Part shown: positions 9,965 through 20,331 of the stretch, piece after piece
How the letters are laid out: every line of letters begins with the position of its first letter
How positions within the stretch are numbered: position 1 is the first letter of the stretch
Source: Pseudomonadota bacterium
Lineage (GTDB): Bacteria > Pseudomonadota > Gammaproteobacteria > Steroidobacterales > Steroidobacteraceae
Assembly: GCA_947453065.1 (NCBI GenBank)
Contig: CANGFJ010000002.1
Location: 1 to 44,757, forward strand
DNA length: 44,757 nucleotides
Reading direction: 5' to 3'
Translations under genes and position numbers: made by a program
The notes under the pieces: generated by a model
What the model was told of the DNA's origin: nothing
Database searches by the model: none
Seen by the model: the letters and a program-made list of their open reading frames with translations, nothing else

Positions 9965-10768
9965 TCAGTCGTTGTCGCCGTCCAGCAGGCCGCCCAGGCC
10001 GCCGAGCAGCGAACCCTCGCCGACCGAACGTCCGCCGGCCGCCGGGGCAGACTTGATGATGCGGTTGGCCAGCCGGGACAGCGGCAGCGACTGGATCCAG
10101 ACGCGGCCCGGGCCGGTCAGCGTCGCGAAGAACAGGCCTTCGCCGCTGAACAGCGCGCTCTTGAGCTTGCCGACGTACTGGATGTCAAAATCAACCGAAG
10201 GCTGGAAACCCACGACGCAGCCCGTGTCGATGCGCAGGCGCTCGCCGGGCTTCAGATCACGCACGGCGAGCGTACCGCCGGCATGCACGAACGCCAGGCC
10301 ATCGCCTTCGAGCTTCTGCATGATGAACCCTTCGCCGCCGAACAGGCCCGTGCCGATCTTGCGGTTGAAGGCGATGCCCAGTGAGACGCCGCGCGCGGCG
10401 CACAGGAAGCTGTCTTTCTGGCAGATGAGCGTGCCGCCGATGTCGGCCAGCGAGATCGGAACGATGTGGCCGGGGTAGGGTGCCGCGAAGGCCACCCGGC
10501 GCTTGCCGCTGGCCTCGTTGTGGAAAATGGTCGTGAACAGCGACTCACCGGTGAGCAGGCGCTTGCCGGCACCCATGAGCTTGCCCAGCAGCCCGCCCTG
10601 CGCCGACTGCGAAGAGCCATCCCCGAACACGGTGTCCATCTCGATGCCGTCCTGCATCATCATCATGGCGCCGGCTTCGCCCACGGCGGCCTCGCCCGGA
10701 TCCAGTTCCACTTCAACGTACTGAATATCGTCGCCGAAGATCTCGTAGTCGATGACGTCCATGGCCAT
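9965..10768 (-). CDS. TIGR00266/AIM24 family protein
   Basis: [50 protein letters not shown]; start at 10768 (MAMDV) rather than ORF start 10954. Confidence 0.85.
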   Translation of the reverse strand: MAMDVIDYEIFGDDIQYVEVELDPGEAAVGEAGAMMMMQDGIEMDTVFGDGSSQSAQGGLLGKLMGAGKRLLTGESLFTTIFHNEASGKRRVAFAAPYPGHIVPISLADIGGTLICQKDSFLCAARGVSLGIAFNRKIGTGLFGGEGFIMQKLEGDGLAFVHAGGTLAVRDLKPGERLRIDTGCVVGFQPSVDFDIQYVGKLKSALFSGEGLFFATLTGPGRVWIQSLPLSRLANRIIKSAPAAGGRSVGEGSLLGGLGGLLDGDND

Positions 10769-10977
10769 GGTCTTGCACTCGCTCCGTGTGGGGGCAGGGG
10801 ATATGCCCGAACTATAGCCGCTGGCCCCCAGGTACTGCGCTACCCCGCAGCCTGTGGGTGTTGCGGTGCGGTGGGTCGCGAAGAGTGACCTGGGCCCACG
10901 CTGGCGCCCGCAGACGGGAACAGTATCGCCACATGAGCAAGTCGGCACCCCCACAAGACCGCAAAGGAAACCCAGCC

Positions 10978-13131
10978 ATGTCAGGACTAATCGGATCGTT
11001 GTGGGGACGCCTCACCCACCAGGACGCATCGACTTCCATGGAGGAACTGCGGGGCCTTGCTGCCGCCATCCGCCGGTCGCAGGCGGTGATCGAGTTCAGC
11101 CTGGACGGCATCGTCCTGGATGCCAACGAGCATTTTCTCAGCGCGATGGGGTACCGGCTGGACGAAATCCGCGGCAAACACCATAGCCAGTTCGTCGAAC
11201 CGGCCTACCGGGACAGCGAAGCCTACAGCCGCTTCTGGCAGAAGCTCGGCCGGGGCGAGTCGGAAGCCGGGCAGTTCAAGCGGGTCGGCAAGGGCGGCAA
11301 GGAAGTCTGGATCCAGGCCAGTTATAACCCCGTGGTCGATGGCAAGGGCAGGCCGTTCAAAGTGGTGAAGTTCGGCATGGACATCACCCAGCAGCACGAG
11401 CTGGCGAGCAAGTCTGCGCTCTTCAACACCGCGTTGGACAGCGCCACGGCCAACGTCATGGTGGCCGACAACGACCTGAACATCATCTACATGAACGAGG
11501 CGGCGCGGGTCCTGATGACCGCGAACCAGGCCGAGTTCCGCAAGGACCTGCCCAACTTCGATGCCAGCCGCCTGGTCGGTACCAACATCGATGGCTTCCA
11601 CAAGAACCCGGCCCATCAGCGGCAGATGATCGCGGGCCTGACCAAGACCTTTACCTCGAACCTCAAGCTCGGCGGCCGGACGATGCGCATCATCGCCACG
11701 CCGGTCGTGGACGCCCACGGCAAGCGCCAGGGCACCATTGTCGAGTGGGCGGATCGCACGCAGGAAATCGCGCTGGAACAGCAGGCCGAACGCAACGCCG
11801 CCTTCCGCACGGCGCTGGATAACGTCACGACGAACGTGATGATGGCCGACGCCGACCTCAACATCATCTACATGAACGGCGCCGCCACCAGCCTGATGAC
11901 GAGCAACCAGGCCGAGTTCCGCAAGGACCTGCCGAACTTCGATGCCAGCCGCCTTATCGGCACCAACATCGATGGCTTCCACAAGAACCCGGCCCACCAG
12001 CGCGGCATGCTGGCCAAGCTGAGCAGCACCTTTACCTCGCACATGAAGATCGGTGGGCGCTCCATGCGCATCATTGCCAACCCGGTAATCGATGCGCAGG
12101 GCAAGCGGCTCGGGACGGTGGTGGAGTGGGCCGACCGTACGCTGGAGCTGGCGACCGAAGCGGAAGTGCAGGAGATCGTCGCTGCGGTGCTGGACGGCGA
12201 CCTGCAGAGCCGGGTCTCCATCGAAGGCAAGACCGGGTTCTTTGTGAACCTTGCCACGGGCATCAACAACCTCGTCGACAACATGGCCGACGTGATTTCC
12301 AAGGTGAAGGGCGCGGCCAGTGAAGTGCACCGGGGCGCTGACGAGATCAGCCAGGGCAACACCGACCTGTCGCAGCGGACCGAAGAGCAGGCTTCTTCGC
12401 TGGAAGAAACCGCCTCGTCGATGGAGCAGATGACCAGCACGGTCAAGCAGAACGCCGACAACGCCGGCCAGGCCAACCAGCTGGCGATGGCAGCCCGCGA
12501 CCAGGCCGAGAAGGGTGGGCAGGTGGTGGCCAAGGCCGTGACGGCCATGACCGATATCAACCAGGCATCCCGCAAGATTGCCGACATCATCGGCGTGATC
12601 GACGAGATCGCCTTCCAGACCAACCTGCTGGCGCTGAACGCAGCGGTGGAGGCAGCCCGGGCTGGCGAGCAGGGCCGGGGCTTCGCGGTGGTGGCTTCGG
12701 AAGTGCGCAACCTCGCGGGCCGCTCCGCGACAGCCGCCAAGGAGATCAAGGGGCTGATTCAGGACAGCGTGCGCAAGGTCGAGGAGGGGTCGGTGCTCGT
12801 CAACCAGTCCGGTATGACGCTTGAGCAGATCGTCTCGTCGGTCAAGAAGGTCACCGACATCGTGGCCGAGATCGCGGCGGCCAGCCAGGAGCAGTCGGCC
12901 GGCATCGAGCAGGTGAACAAGGCGGTGATGCAGCTCGATGAGCTCACCCAGCAGAACGCGGCGCTGGTTGAGGAGGCTTCGGCGGCGAGTCAGTCCATGG
13001 CAGAGCAGGCCCGGTCCCTCAACGAGACCATGGCCCGCTACACCGTCTCTGGCAGCGAGGCCAGTCCGGTGCAGGAGCGTCGTCCTGCCCCGAGCAGGCC
13101 GCGGATTGTCGGCGGTTCACGCACCCGCTAG
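10978..13131 (+). CDS. Methyl-accepting chemotaxis protein, soluble, with N-terminal PAS plus two tandem PAS-like units
   Basis: [45 protein letters not shown] hairpin signature; no obvious TM; ATG at 10978 preceded by aaaggaaa. Confidence 0.93.
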   Translation: MSGLIGSLWGRLTHQDASTSMEELRGLAAAIRRSQAVIEFSLDGIVLDANEHFLSAMGYRLDEIRGKHHSQFVEPAYRDSEAYSRFWQKLGRGESEAGQFKRVGKGGKEVWIQASYNPVVDGKGRPFKVVKFGMDITQQHELASKSALFNTALDSATANVMVADNDLNIIYMNEAARVLMTANQAEFRKDLPNFDASRLVGTNIDGFHKNPAHQRQMIAGLTKTFTSNLKLGGRTMRIIATPVVDAHGKRQGTIVEWADRTQEIALEQQAERNAAFRTALDNVTTNVMMADADLNIIYMNGAATSLMTSNQAEFRKDLPNFDASRLIGTNIDGFHKNPAHQRGMLAKLSSTFTSHMKIGGRSMRIIANPVIDAQGKRLGTVVEWADRTLELATEAEVQEIVAAVLDGDLQSRVSIEGKTGFFVNLATGINNLVDNMADVISKVKGAASEVHRGADEISQGNTDLSQRTEEQASSLEETASSMEQMTSTVKQNADNAGQANQLAMAARDQAEKGGQVVAKAVTAMTDINQASRKIADIIGVIDEIAFQTNLLALNAAVEAARAGEQGRGFAVVASEVRNLAGRSATAAKEIKGLIQDSVRKVEEGSVLVNQSGMTLEQIVSSVKKVTDIVAEIAAASQEQSAGIEQVNKAVMQLDELTQQNAALVEEASAASQSMAEQARSLNETMARYTVSGSEASPVQERRPAPSRPRIVGGSRTR
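11422..12183 (+). repeat. 381-bp (127-codon) in-frame tandem duplication of a PAS-like unit within the MCP gene
   Basis: Units at 11422 and 11803; [17 protein letters not shown](V/I)[15 protein letters not shown] present in both with a 381-nt offset (11524 vs 11905). Confidence 0.9.
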
Positions 13132-13133
13132 CC

Positions 13134-13170
13134 AAAAAAAGCCCCGGGGAGTCAGTGACTCGCCGGGGCT
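13134..13170 (-). terminator. Intrinsic terminator reading on minus strand (downstream of hppA)
   Basis: A7 at 13134-13140 (U-tract on minus), stem AGCCCCGGGGAGTC / GACTCGCCGGGGCT with one mismatch, 3-nt loop. Confidence 0.85.
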
Positions 13171-13180
13171 ATCTCCACAG

Positions 13181-13211
13181 AGGCCTGCAGGCTCGCGCCT
13201 GCAGGCCTTTT
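13181..13211 (+). terminator. Intrinsic terminator reading on plus strand (downstream of the MCP gene)
   Basis: Perfect 12-bp stem AGGCCTGCAGGC-TCGC-GCCTGCAGGCCT followed by TTT. Confidence 0.82.
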
Positions 13212-13216
13212 GCCGT

Positions 13217-15256
<2,040 letters not shown>

Positions 15257-15354
15257 AAAGACCTCCCCATGATCATCGAGTGATCAGAATTTGTTCTTGG
15301 AACCAGCCGGACTCCCGTGTCCCGGCCTCGGCGTTGGAGCGCTGCCGAATATAG

Positions 15355-16215
15355 TCAGAAAGGCGCGCCGATTGCCAGACGCCAGCCGGACAGATCGCCT
15401 GCGATCCGATACGAAACGCCTAGTGCAGGAAGGGCGATGCCCAGGGCTGTCGGGCGCGGATCCAGGGACATCGAGAAGCCCACTTCTTTCTGGTAGCGAT
15501 CTGCGTCGCGGTGGGTAATGGGGGAGGTGGGGGCCTCGACATACACGTCGAGCAGCAAATAAGGGGCGATGCGCAGGTGCCGGTCACCCAGGTGCGCGGG
15601 TGTCGCGAAATCCCATTGCGCGGCGTTGCGCAGGCGCAGGAACGAGTCTCCGGGTAGCGGACCACGCAAGTCGGCAACGGCCAGGTTCAACTCGTTGAAC
15701 AGCACGTATTCCACCGCGCGGGGCAGCACCGTGCCCTGGCTGTCCGTGCGTGTGCCGGGCCTGCGCCAGGTGCTCCGCACTCCCAGCCCAAACTGCACGG
15801 AATCGGCCGCGTGACCGGAGGCCTTGGTGTAGCCGGCCTTGGCAAAGTGGGTGAGCCACCAGTCCGGTGTCAGCGCATGGTCCTGCTCGATGCCCGGCAC
15901 CAGGCTGACTGATCCGATGCCCTGGGGCAGGTTCAGGTTGATGACATCGCTGCTACGGAAGTCCAGCAGCCCCACTGTGACCGGCAGGGTCAGGCGCCAG
16001 CCTTCGCGCTCGAAGGCGAAGGGCAGGCGGTAGATCTGCAGTGCCCGGCCATTGATCTCGTAGACGCCAGATCCCAGTTCCGACGCGAACGCGTAGCTGG
16101 CAAAGGCCCGGTCTGCGCCGGGCGGCGCAGTCTGTGCCCCGGCCTGGGCACTGCACAGGACGAGGCCCAGGCCCAGTGCCAAAATGGCGCGGGCGGAACC
16201 CGCGCGCTGCTTCAC
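15355..16215 (-). CDS. Uncharacterised secreted / putative outer-membrane beta-barrel protein
   Basis: Signal peptide MKQRAGSARAILALGLGLVLCSAQAGAQ, alternating amphipathic strands, terminal aromatic F; GTG start overlapping the pfp TGA. Confidence 0.65.
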   Translation of the reverse strand: MKQRAGSARAILALGLGLVLCSAQAGAQTAPPGADRAFASYAFASELGSGVYEINGRALQIYRLPFAFEREGWRLTLPVTVGLLDFRSSDVINLNLPQGIGSVSLVPGIEQDHALTPDWWLTHFAKAGYTKASGHAADSVQFGLGVRSTWRRPGTRTDSQGTVLPRAVEYVLFNELNLAVADLRGPLPGDSFLRLRNAAQWDFATPAHLGDRHLRIAPYLLLDVYVEAPTSPITHRDADRYQKEVGFSMSLDPRPTALGIALPALGVSYRIAGDLSGWRLAIGAPF

Positions 16216-17507
16216 ACCGTGAAGCCGGTCTTCAGCTTGCGCCGGACAGACTTGCCTTTGATGCGCACATAGTCGGGCAGGCCATCGACATACGGTGGGT
16301 AGTCCTCACCTGCGATCAGCGGCTCGAGGTAGCGTCGGCAGGCCGCCGTAATGCCAAAGCCATCCGCCGTGATGAAGTTGCGCGGCACGGTCTTCTCGAC
16401 GTTGGCGACCTTGGCCAGGGGCACCGGCTCGATTTTCCAGCGGTAGGGACGCGAGGACTTGCGGATGATGGCCGGCATCACGGCGTTGAGCCCCTGCACG
16501 GCAAACTCCACGGCCGCCTTGCCCACTGCATACGCTTGCTCGACGTCCACCTTCGAGGCGATGTGCCGCGCTGAGCGCTGCAGGTAGTCCGCTACGGCCC
16601 AGTGGTATTTGTAGCCCAGCTCCTCGCGCACCATGTTGGCGACCACCGGACCCACGCCGCCCAGCTGCGCATGGCCGAACGCATCGCGTGTGCCGGCTTC
16701 GGCCAGGAAGCGCCCATCCGGGTACTTGGTGCCTTCCGAGACGATGATGACGCAGTAACCCTGCGTCTCGACACTGTGCTTCACGCGGGCCATGAAGGCC
16801 TGCTTCTCGAACGGGATCTCCGGGAACAGGATGATCTGGGGTGCGTCCCCGGCCTTTTTGCCCGCCAGGCCGCCTGCGGCAGCGATCCAGCCTGCGTGTC
16901 GTCCCATGACCTCGAGCACGAAGATCTTGGTGGAAGTGCGTGCCATCGACGCCACATCCATGGCCGCCTCGCGCGTGGAAACGGCGATGTACTTGGCGAC
17001 CGATCCGAAACCCGGGCAGCAGTCGGTCAGTGGCAGGTCGTTGTCGACGGTCTTGGGGATGCCGACACAGGTGATGGGATAGCCCAATGCCTCGCCGATC
17101 TGGGACACCTTGTGCGCGGTGTCCATGGAGTCGTTGCCACCGTTGTAGAAGAAGTAGCCGATGTTGTGAGCCCTGAAAACCTCGATCAAACGCTCATATT
17201 CGGCCCGGTTCTGTTCCAGGCCCTTGAGCTTGAAGCGTGCGGATCCGAAGGCACCTGCAGGCGTGTGGCGCAATGCGCGGATCGTGGCAGGTGACTCTTG
17301 GCTGACGTCGATGAGGTCTTCCGTGAGTGCGCCGATGATGCCGTGGCGTCCGGCATACACTTTGCCGATCTGGCGACGATATTTGCGTGCCGTCTCGATA
17401 ACGCCAGCCGCTGAAGCGTTGATGACGGCCGTCACGCCGCCCGACTGAGCGTAGAATGCGTTGCGGGGCTGTGCTTTGACGGTAGATTTCTTGACTGGCT
17501 TGGCCAT
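16212..17507 (-). CDS. pfp: 6-phosphofructokinase, pyrophosphate-dependent type
   Basis: FFYNGGNDSMDTAHK (Asp in the GGxDS position) and GIPKTVDNDLPLTDCCPGFGSVAK (Lys in PKTxDND), both PPi-PFK hallmarks. Confidence 0.92.
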   Translation of the reverse strand: MAKPVKKSTVKAQPRNAFYAQSGGVTAVINASAAGVIETARKYRRQIGKVYAGRHGIIGALTEDLIDVSQESPATIRALRHTPAGAFGSARFKLKGLEQNRAEYERLIEVFRAHNIGYFFYNGGNDSMDTAHKVSQIGEALGYPITCVGIPKTVDNDLPLTDCCPGFGSVAKYIAVSTREAAMDVASMARTSTKIFVLEVMGRHAGWIAAAGGLAGKKAGDAPQIILFPEIPFEKQAFMARVKHSVETQGYCVIIVSEGTKYPDGRFLAEAGTRDAFGHAQLGGVGPVVANMVREELGYKYHWAVADYLQRSARHIASKVDVEQAYAVGKAAVEFAVQGLNAVMPAIIRKSSRPYRWKIEPVPLAKVANVEKTVPRNFITADGFGITAACRRYLEPLIAGEDYPPYVDGLPDYVRIKGKSVRRKLKTGFTV

Positions 17508-17620
17508 GCCGCCGCTCCCTTGTATCTGCTGGGTGGTTTGACCCTTCTGCAGGGTATCGGTACTGTGCCAGAAGGCTGCCCTGTGCGGCCATCACGATAT
17601 TCATACGGTGACTTTCGATC

Positions 17621-18607
17621 ATGCGCATTGTTCTTCTCGGAGCCCCGGGCTCTGGCAAAGGCACACAATCCCAGCGCCTCGTGCAGCGCTTCGGCATTCC
17701 GCAGGTGTCTACCGGAGACCTGCTGCGTTCAGCAGTGGCCCGTGGCACGCCGCTTGGCCTCGCGGCCAAGGATGCGATGCAGGCCGGCAAACTCGTCGAC
17801 GACTCCATCGTGCTGGGCATGATCCGTGAGCGCATGGGTGATGCCGATACCGCAGGTGGTTTCATTCTCGACGGCTTTCCGCGCAACCTCGCGCAGGCCG
17901 CTGCGCTCGACAAGCTGCTGGGTCAGGTGGGCAAGCCGCTGACCGCCGTGGTGCTGCTGGATGTGGACTACACCGAGTTGACGCGCCGCATTGCCGGTCG
18001 TCGTAGCTGCCAGCAGTGCGGCAGCGTCTACAACATCTACACGATGCCGCTGGGCGAGCAGCCGCGCTGCCAGCAGTGCAGCGACAAGCCGCTGCTGTTC
18101 CAGCGTCCCGACGACAACGAAGCGACTGTGGTCAATCGCCTGCAGGTCTACGAGCAGCAGACCCGTCCGTTGGTGGAGTACTACCGCAAACAGGGCCTGT
18201 TGCGCGTGATCAACGCGCAGGGCGATATCGATGACATCACGCGCCTGCTGGTCGATGCGCTTGCCGTTACGACGGCCAAGCCAGCCCGCAAGAAGAAGGC
18301 CGTGAAAAAGAAAAAGGCTGTCGCTAAAAAGGCAGCCCGGAAAGTCGCGCGCAAGGCGACAAGCAGGCCGGCGCCGAAGCCGGTCACCAAGACGACAAGG
18401 AAATCTGTGAAGAAGAAAGCTGACAAGAAAGTTGCGAAGAAAAAGGCCGCTAAGAAGGCCGCTCGCAAGGTCGCAACCCCGATCGTGAAGAAGCCTGCCA
18501 AGAAGGCCGCCAAGAAGGTTGCCAAGAAGGCCGCCAAGAAGGCCGCCAAGAAGGCTGGCAAAAAGGTAGCCCGCAAGGCCGCCAAAAAGGTGGCCAAGGG
18601 CCGCTGA
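17621..18607 (+). CDS. adk: Adenylate kinase with zinc-type Cys4 LID and a ~110-aa Lys/Ala-rich C-terminal extension
   Basis: MRIVLLGAPGSGKGTQSQRLVQRFGIPQVSTGDLLRSAV, DGFPRNLAQA; LID CQQC...CQQC; tail from about aa 219 to 328. Confidence 0.95.
   Translation: MRIVLLGAPGSGKGTQSQRLVQRFGIPQVSTGDLLRSAVARGTPLGLAAKDAMQAGKLVDDSIVLGMIRERMGDADTAGGFILDGFPRNLAQAAALDKLLGQVGKPLTAVVLLDVDYTELTRRIAGRRSCQQCGSVYNIYTMPLGEQPRCQQCSDKPLLFQRPDDNEATVVNRLQVYEQQTRPLVEYYRKQGLLRVINAQGDIDDITRLLVDALAVTTAKPARKKKAVKKKKAVAKKAARKVARKATSRPAPKPVTKTTRKSVKKKADKKVAKKKAAKKAARKVATPIVKKPAKKAAKKVAKKAAKKAAKKAGKKVARKAAKKVAKGR
18275..18604 (+). other. Low-complexity coding segment for a histone-H1/AlgP-like KKAAKKVAKK tail of Adk
   Basis: Translates AKPARKKKAVKKKKAVAKKAARK...KKPAKKAAKKVAKKAAKKAAKKAGKKVARKAAKKVAKGR. 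Confidence 0.92.
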
Positions 18608-18615
18608 GTCTCCGT

Positions 18616-19716
18616 CTAGAGAGCGGCCAGCAAGGCCTCGCCGACTGCGGCGCGGCGCCAGCCGCTCAACAGGCTGACCTCCCTCTCCCCGCGCGCGAGC
18701 TGTTCCAGCTCGCGTCGCGTGGCGAGGATCTCCGGGCTCAGTCCCAGCGCCAACGCGGCGTCCTTTGCTACCAGTCCGAGTTTCTTCACGCATTCCGTGA
18801 GGACAGGGTCCGGCCGTGCCCGTCCCGGCAGCGGCGGCAGTGACTGTGGCATGCCGGCTTCCTGCACGACCCGCAGGATGTCAGTACCACTGTTGGCGAT
18901 GAATCCCGGCTCCAGTTCCGTGAGTCCCTGCAGGGCCTGCAGATCGCGGGGCACTCGCATGACGATGGCCCTCAGGCCCGCATCCTCCAGGATCCAGGAC
19001 CGTGGCCGGTTCCGGTCCGACGCCCGCCGTTCGCGCCAGGCGGCCAGTTCGCGCGTGAGGCGCTGACGGTCCTCATCCAGTTCGGTGGTGCCCTTCAGGC
19101 GCTCCCAGGCCTTGGCCGGATCCACAAACAGGTTGTCAGCGGCGATCAGCGGCAGCAGCTCTTCCTCCAGCCAGGCCAGGCGTCCCAGCTTGTCCAGCTG
19201 CTCCAGCAGTGCGTCACGCAACGGTGCCAGGTAGCGCACATCATCGACTGCGTAGGTCAGTTGGGCCGCACTCAGCGGACGGCGCGACCAGTCGGTGCGC
19301 GTGTGCGACTTGTCCAGTTCCACGCCCACCAGCCGTCGCACGAGTTCGCCATAGCCCACCTGTGCCGGCAGGCCGGTGAGACCGGCGGCCACCTGGGTAT
19401 CGAAGACGGGACCCACGGCACCGAACAGGGGCCAGAGGACTTCAAGGTCCTGCCGCGCGGCATGCATGATCTTGATGGGCGTCGCGGCGGACAGGGCCGG
19501 ACGCATCAGCGCCAGGTCGGCGTCGCCCAGGGGGTCGACGCACTCGCAGCGCGTCGGGGTCGAGATCTGCAGCAGGCACAGCTGGGCGCGGTAGGTGCGC
19601 TCCCGCAGGAATTCGGTGTCCAGGCCCACATAGGGGGAAGCGGCCATCTCGGCGGCCAGTTCGCGCAGCCGCGTGGCGTGCTGCGGGGAATGGGTGATCG
19701 GTTCGATCGCGTTCAT
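18616..19716 (-). CDS. rnd: Ribonuclease D
   Basis: YVGLDTEFLRERTYRAQLCLLQIST, HAARQDLEVL, FDTQVAAGL, YAVDDVRYLAPL: DEDD exonuclease motifs and HRDC-like C-terminus. Confidence 0.93.
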   Translation of the reverse strand: MNAIEPITHSPQHATRLRELAAEMAASPYVGLDTEFLRERTYRAQLCLLQISTPTRCECVDPLGDADLALMRPALSAATPIKIMHAARQDLEVLWPLFGAVGPVFDTQVAAGLTGLPAQVGYGELVRRLVGVELDKSHTRTDWSRRPLSAAQLTYAVDDVRYLAPLRDALLEQLDKLGRLAWLEEELLPLIAADNLFVDPAKAWERLKGTTELDEDRQRLTRELAAWRERRASDRNRPRSWILEDAGLRAIVMRVPRDLQALQGLTELEPGFIANSGTDILRVVQEAGMPQSLPPLPGRARPDPVLTECVKKLGLVAKDAALALGLSPEILATRRELEQLARGEREVSLLSGWRRAAVGEALLAAL

Positions 19717-19770
19717 CGTGTGCGGGTCCTGCCTGTGTAGAATCGCTCATCCCTATCTGCGAGAGGCGTC

Positions 19771-20322
19771 GTGAGCGACACCCAACGTCCGGCTTTGCTG
19801 CGTTCCCTGCTGCTGTACATCGAGATCGCCCTGCTGAGGCGTGGTCCCGAGGACGCGCCGGCTTCCGTCGGACACCTGGTGTCGATGGTGTCCGCGTACG
19901 CAGGCATCAGTCTGGTGGTCGCCGGGTTCCTGCCCGACGCCAGCGGCGACCCGTTTGGGTTGCTGGCAGTGAGTATCGCCGTGTCGCTGCTATGGTACTG
20001 GGTCGTGCTGCGCCTTGCTCGCAAGCCCAGTCGCTACCTGCAGACCGCGAGCGCGGTTTTTGGTGTGCAGTTCGTGCTCGCCCCGCTGGGCGGACTGCTG
20101 CAGTGGTTCCTGGCCGGCCAGGTACTCACGCCAGAAGCGATGTCACCGGGCGCCGCGCTGGCCGTTGTGGCGATGGCGGTTTGGACAGTGGCCATCATGG
20201 CCCGCATCGTCCGCTCGGCCACCGAGTGGCCCACGACCTCCTGCGTCGCCCTGGTGCTGGCGCACTCGGCGCTCGAAGCGTTGCTGGTGCTCGCCTTGCT
20301 GCCTGACAAAGCAGCCCCCTGA
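19771..20322 (+). CDS. Hypothetical multi-pass membrane protein
   Basis: 183 aa with about four hydrophobic segments; GTG start; co-directional 9 bp upstream of mpl. Confidence 0.65.
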   Translation: MSDTQRPALLRSLLLYIEIALLRRGPEDAPASVGHLVSMVSAYAGISLVVAGFLPDASGDPFGLLAVSIAVSLLWYWVVLRLARKPSRYLQTASAVFGVQFVLAPLGGLLQWFLAGQVLTPEAMSPGAALAVVAMAVWTVAIMARIVRSATEWPTTSCVALVLAHSALEALLVLALLPDKAAP

Positions 20323-20331
20323 GGCCTCCTC

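Noticed and set aside
10987-12330. 447-aa minus-strand ORF opposite the MCP, apparently repetitive
   Set aside because: Its repetitiveness mirrors the PAS duplication on the coding strand; not an independent repeat protein.
18181-18597. Hydrophobic Phe/Leu/Ala-rich minus-strand ORF (MATFLAALRATFLPAFLAAFLAAFLATF...)
   Set aside because: Looks like a membrane protein but is simply the complement of AAG/GCC repeats in the Adk tail.
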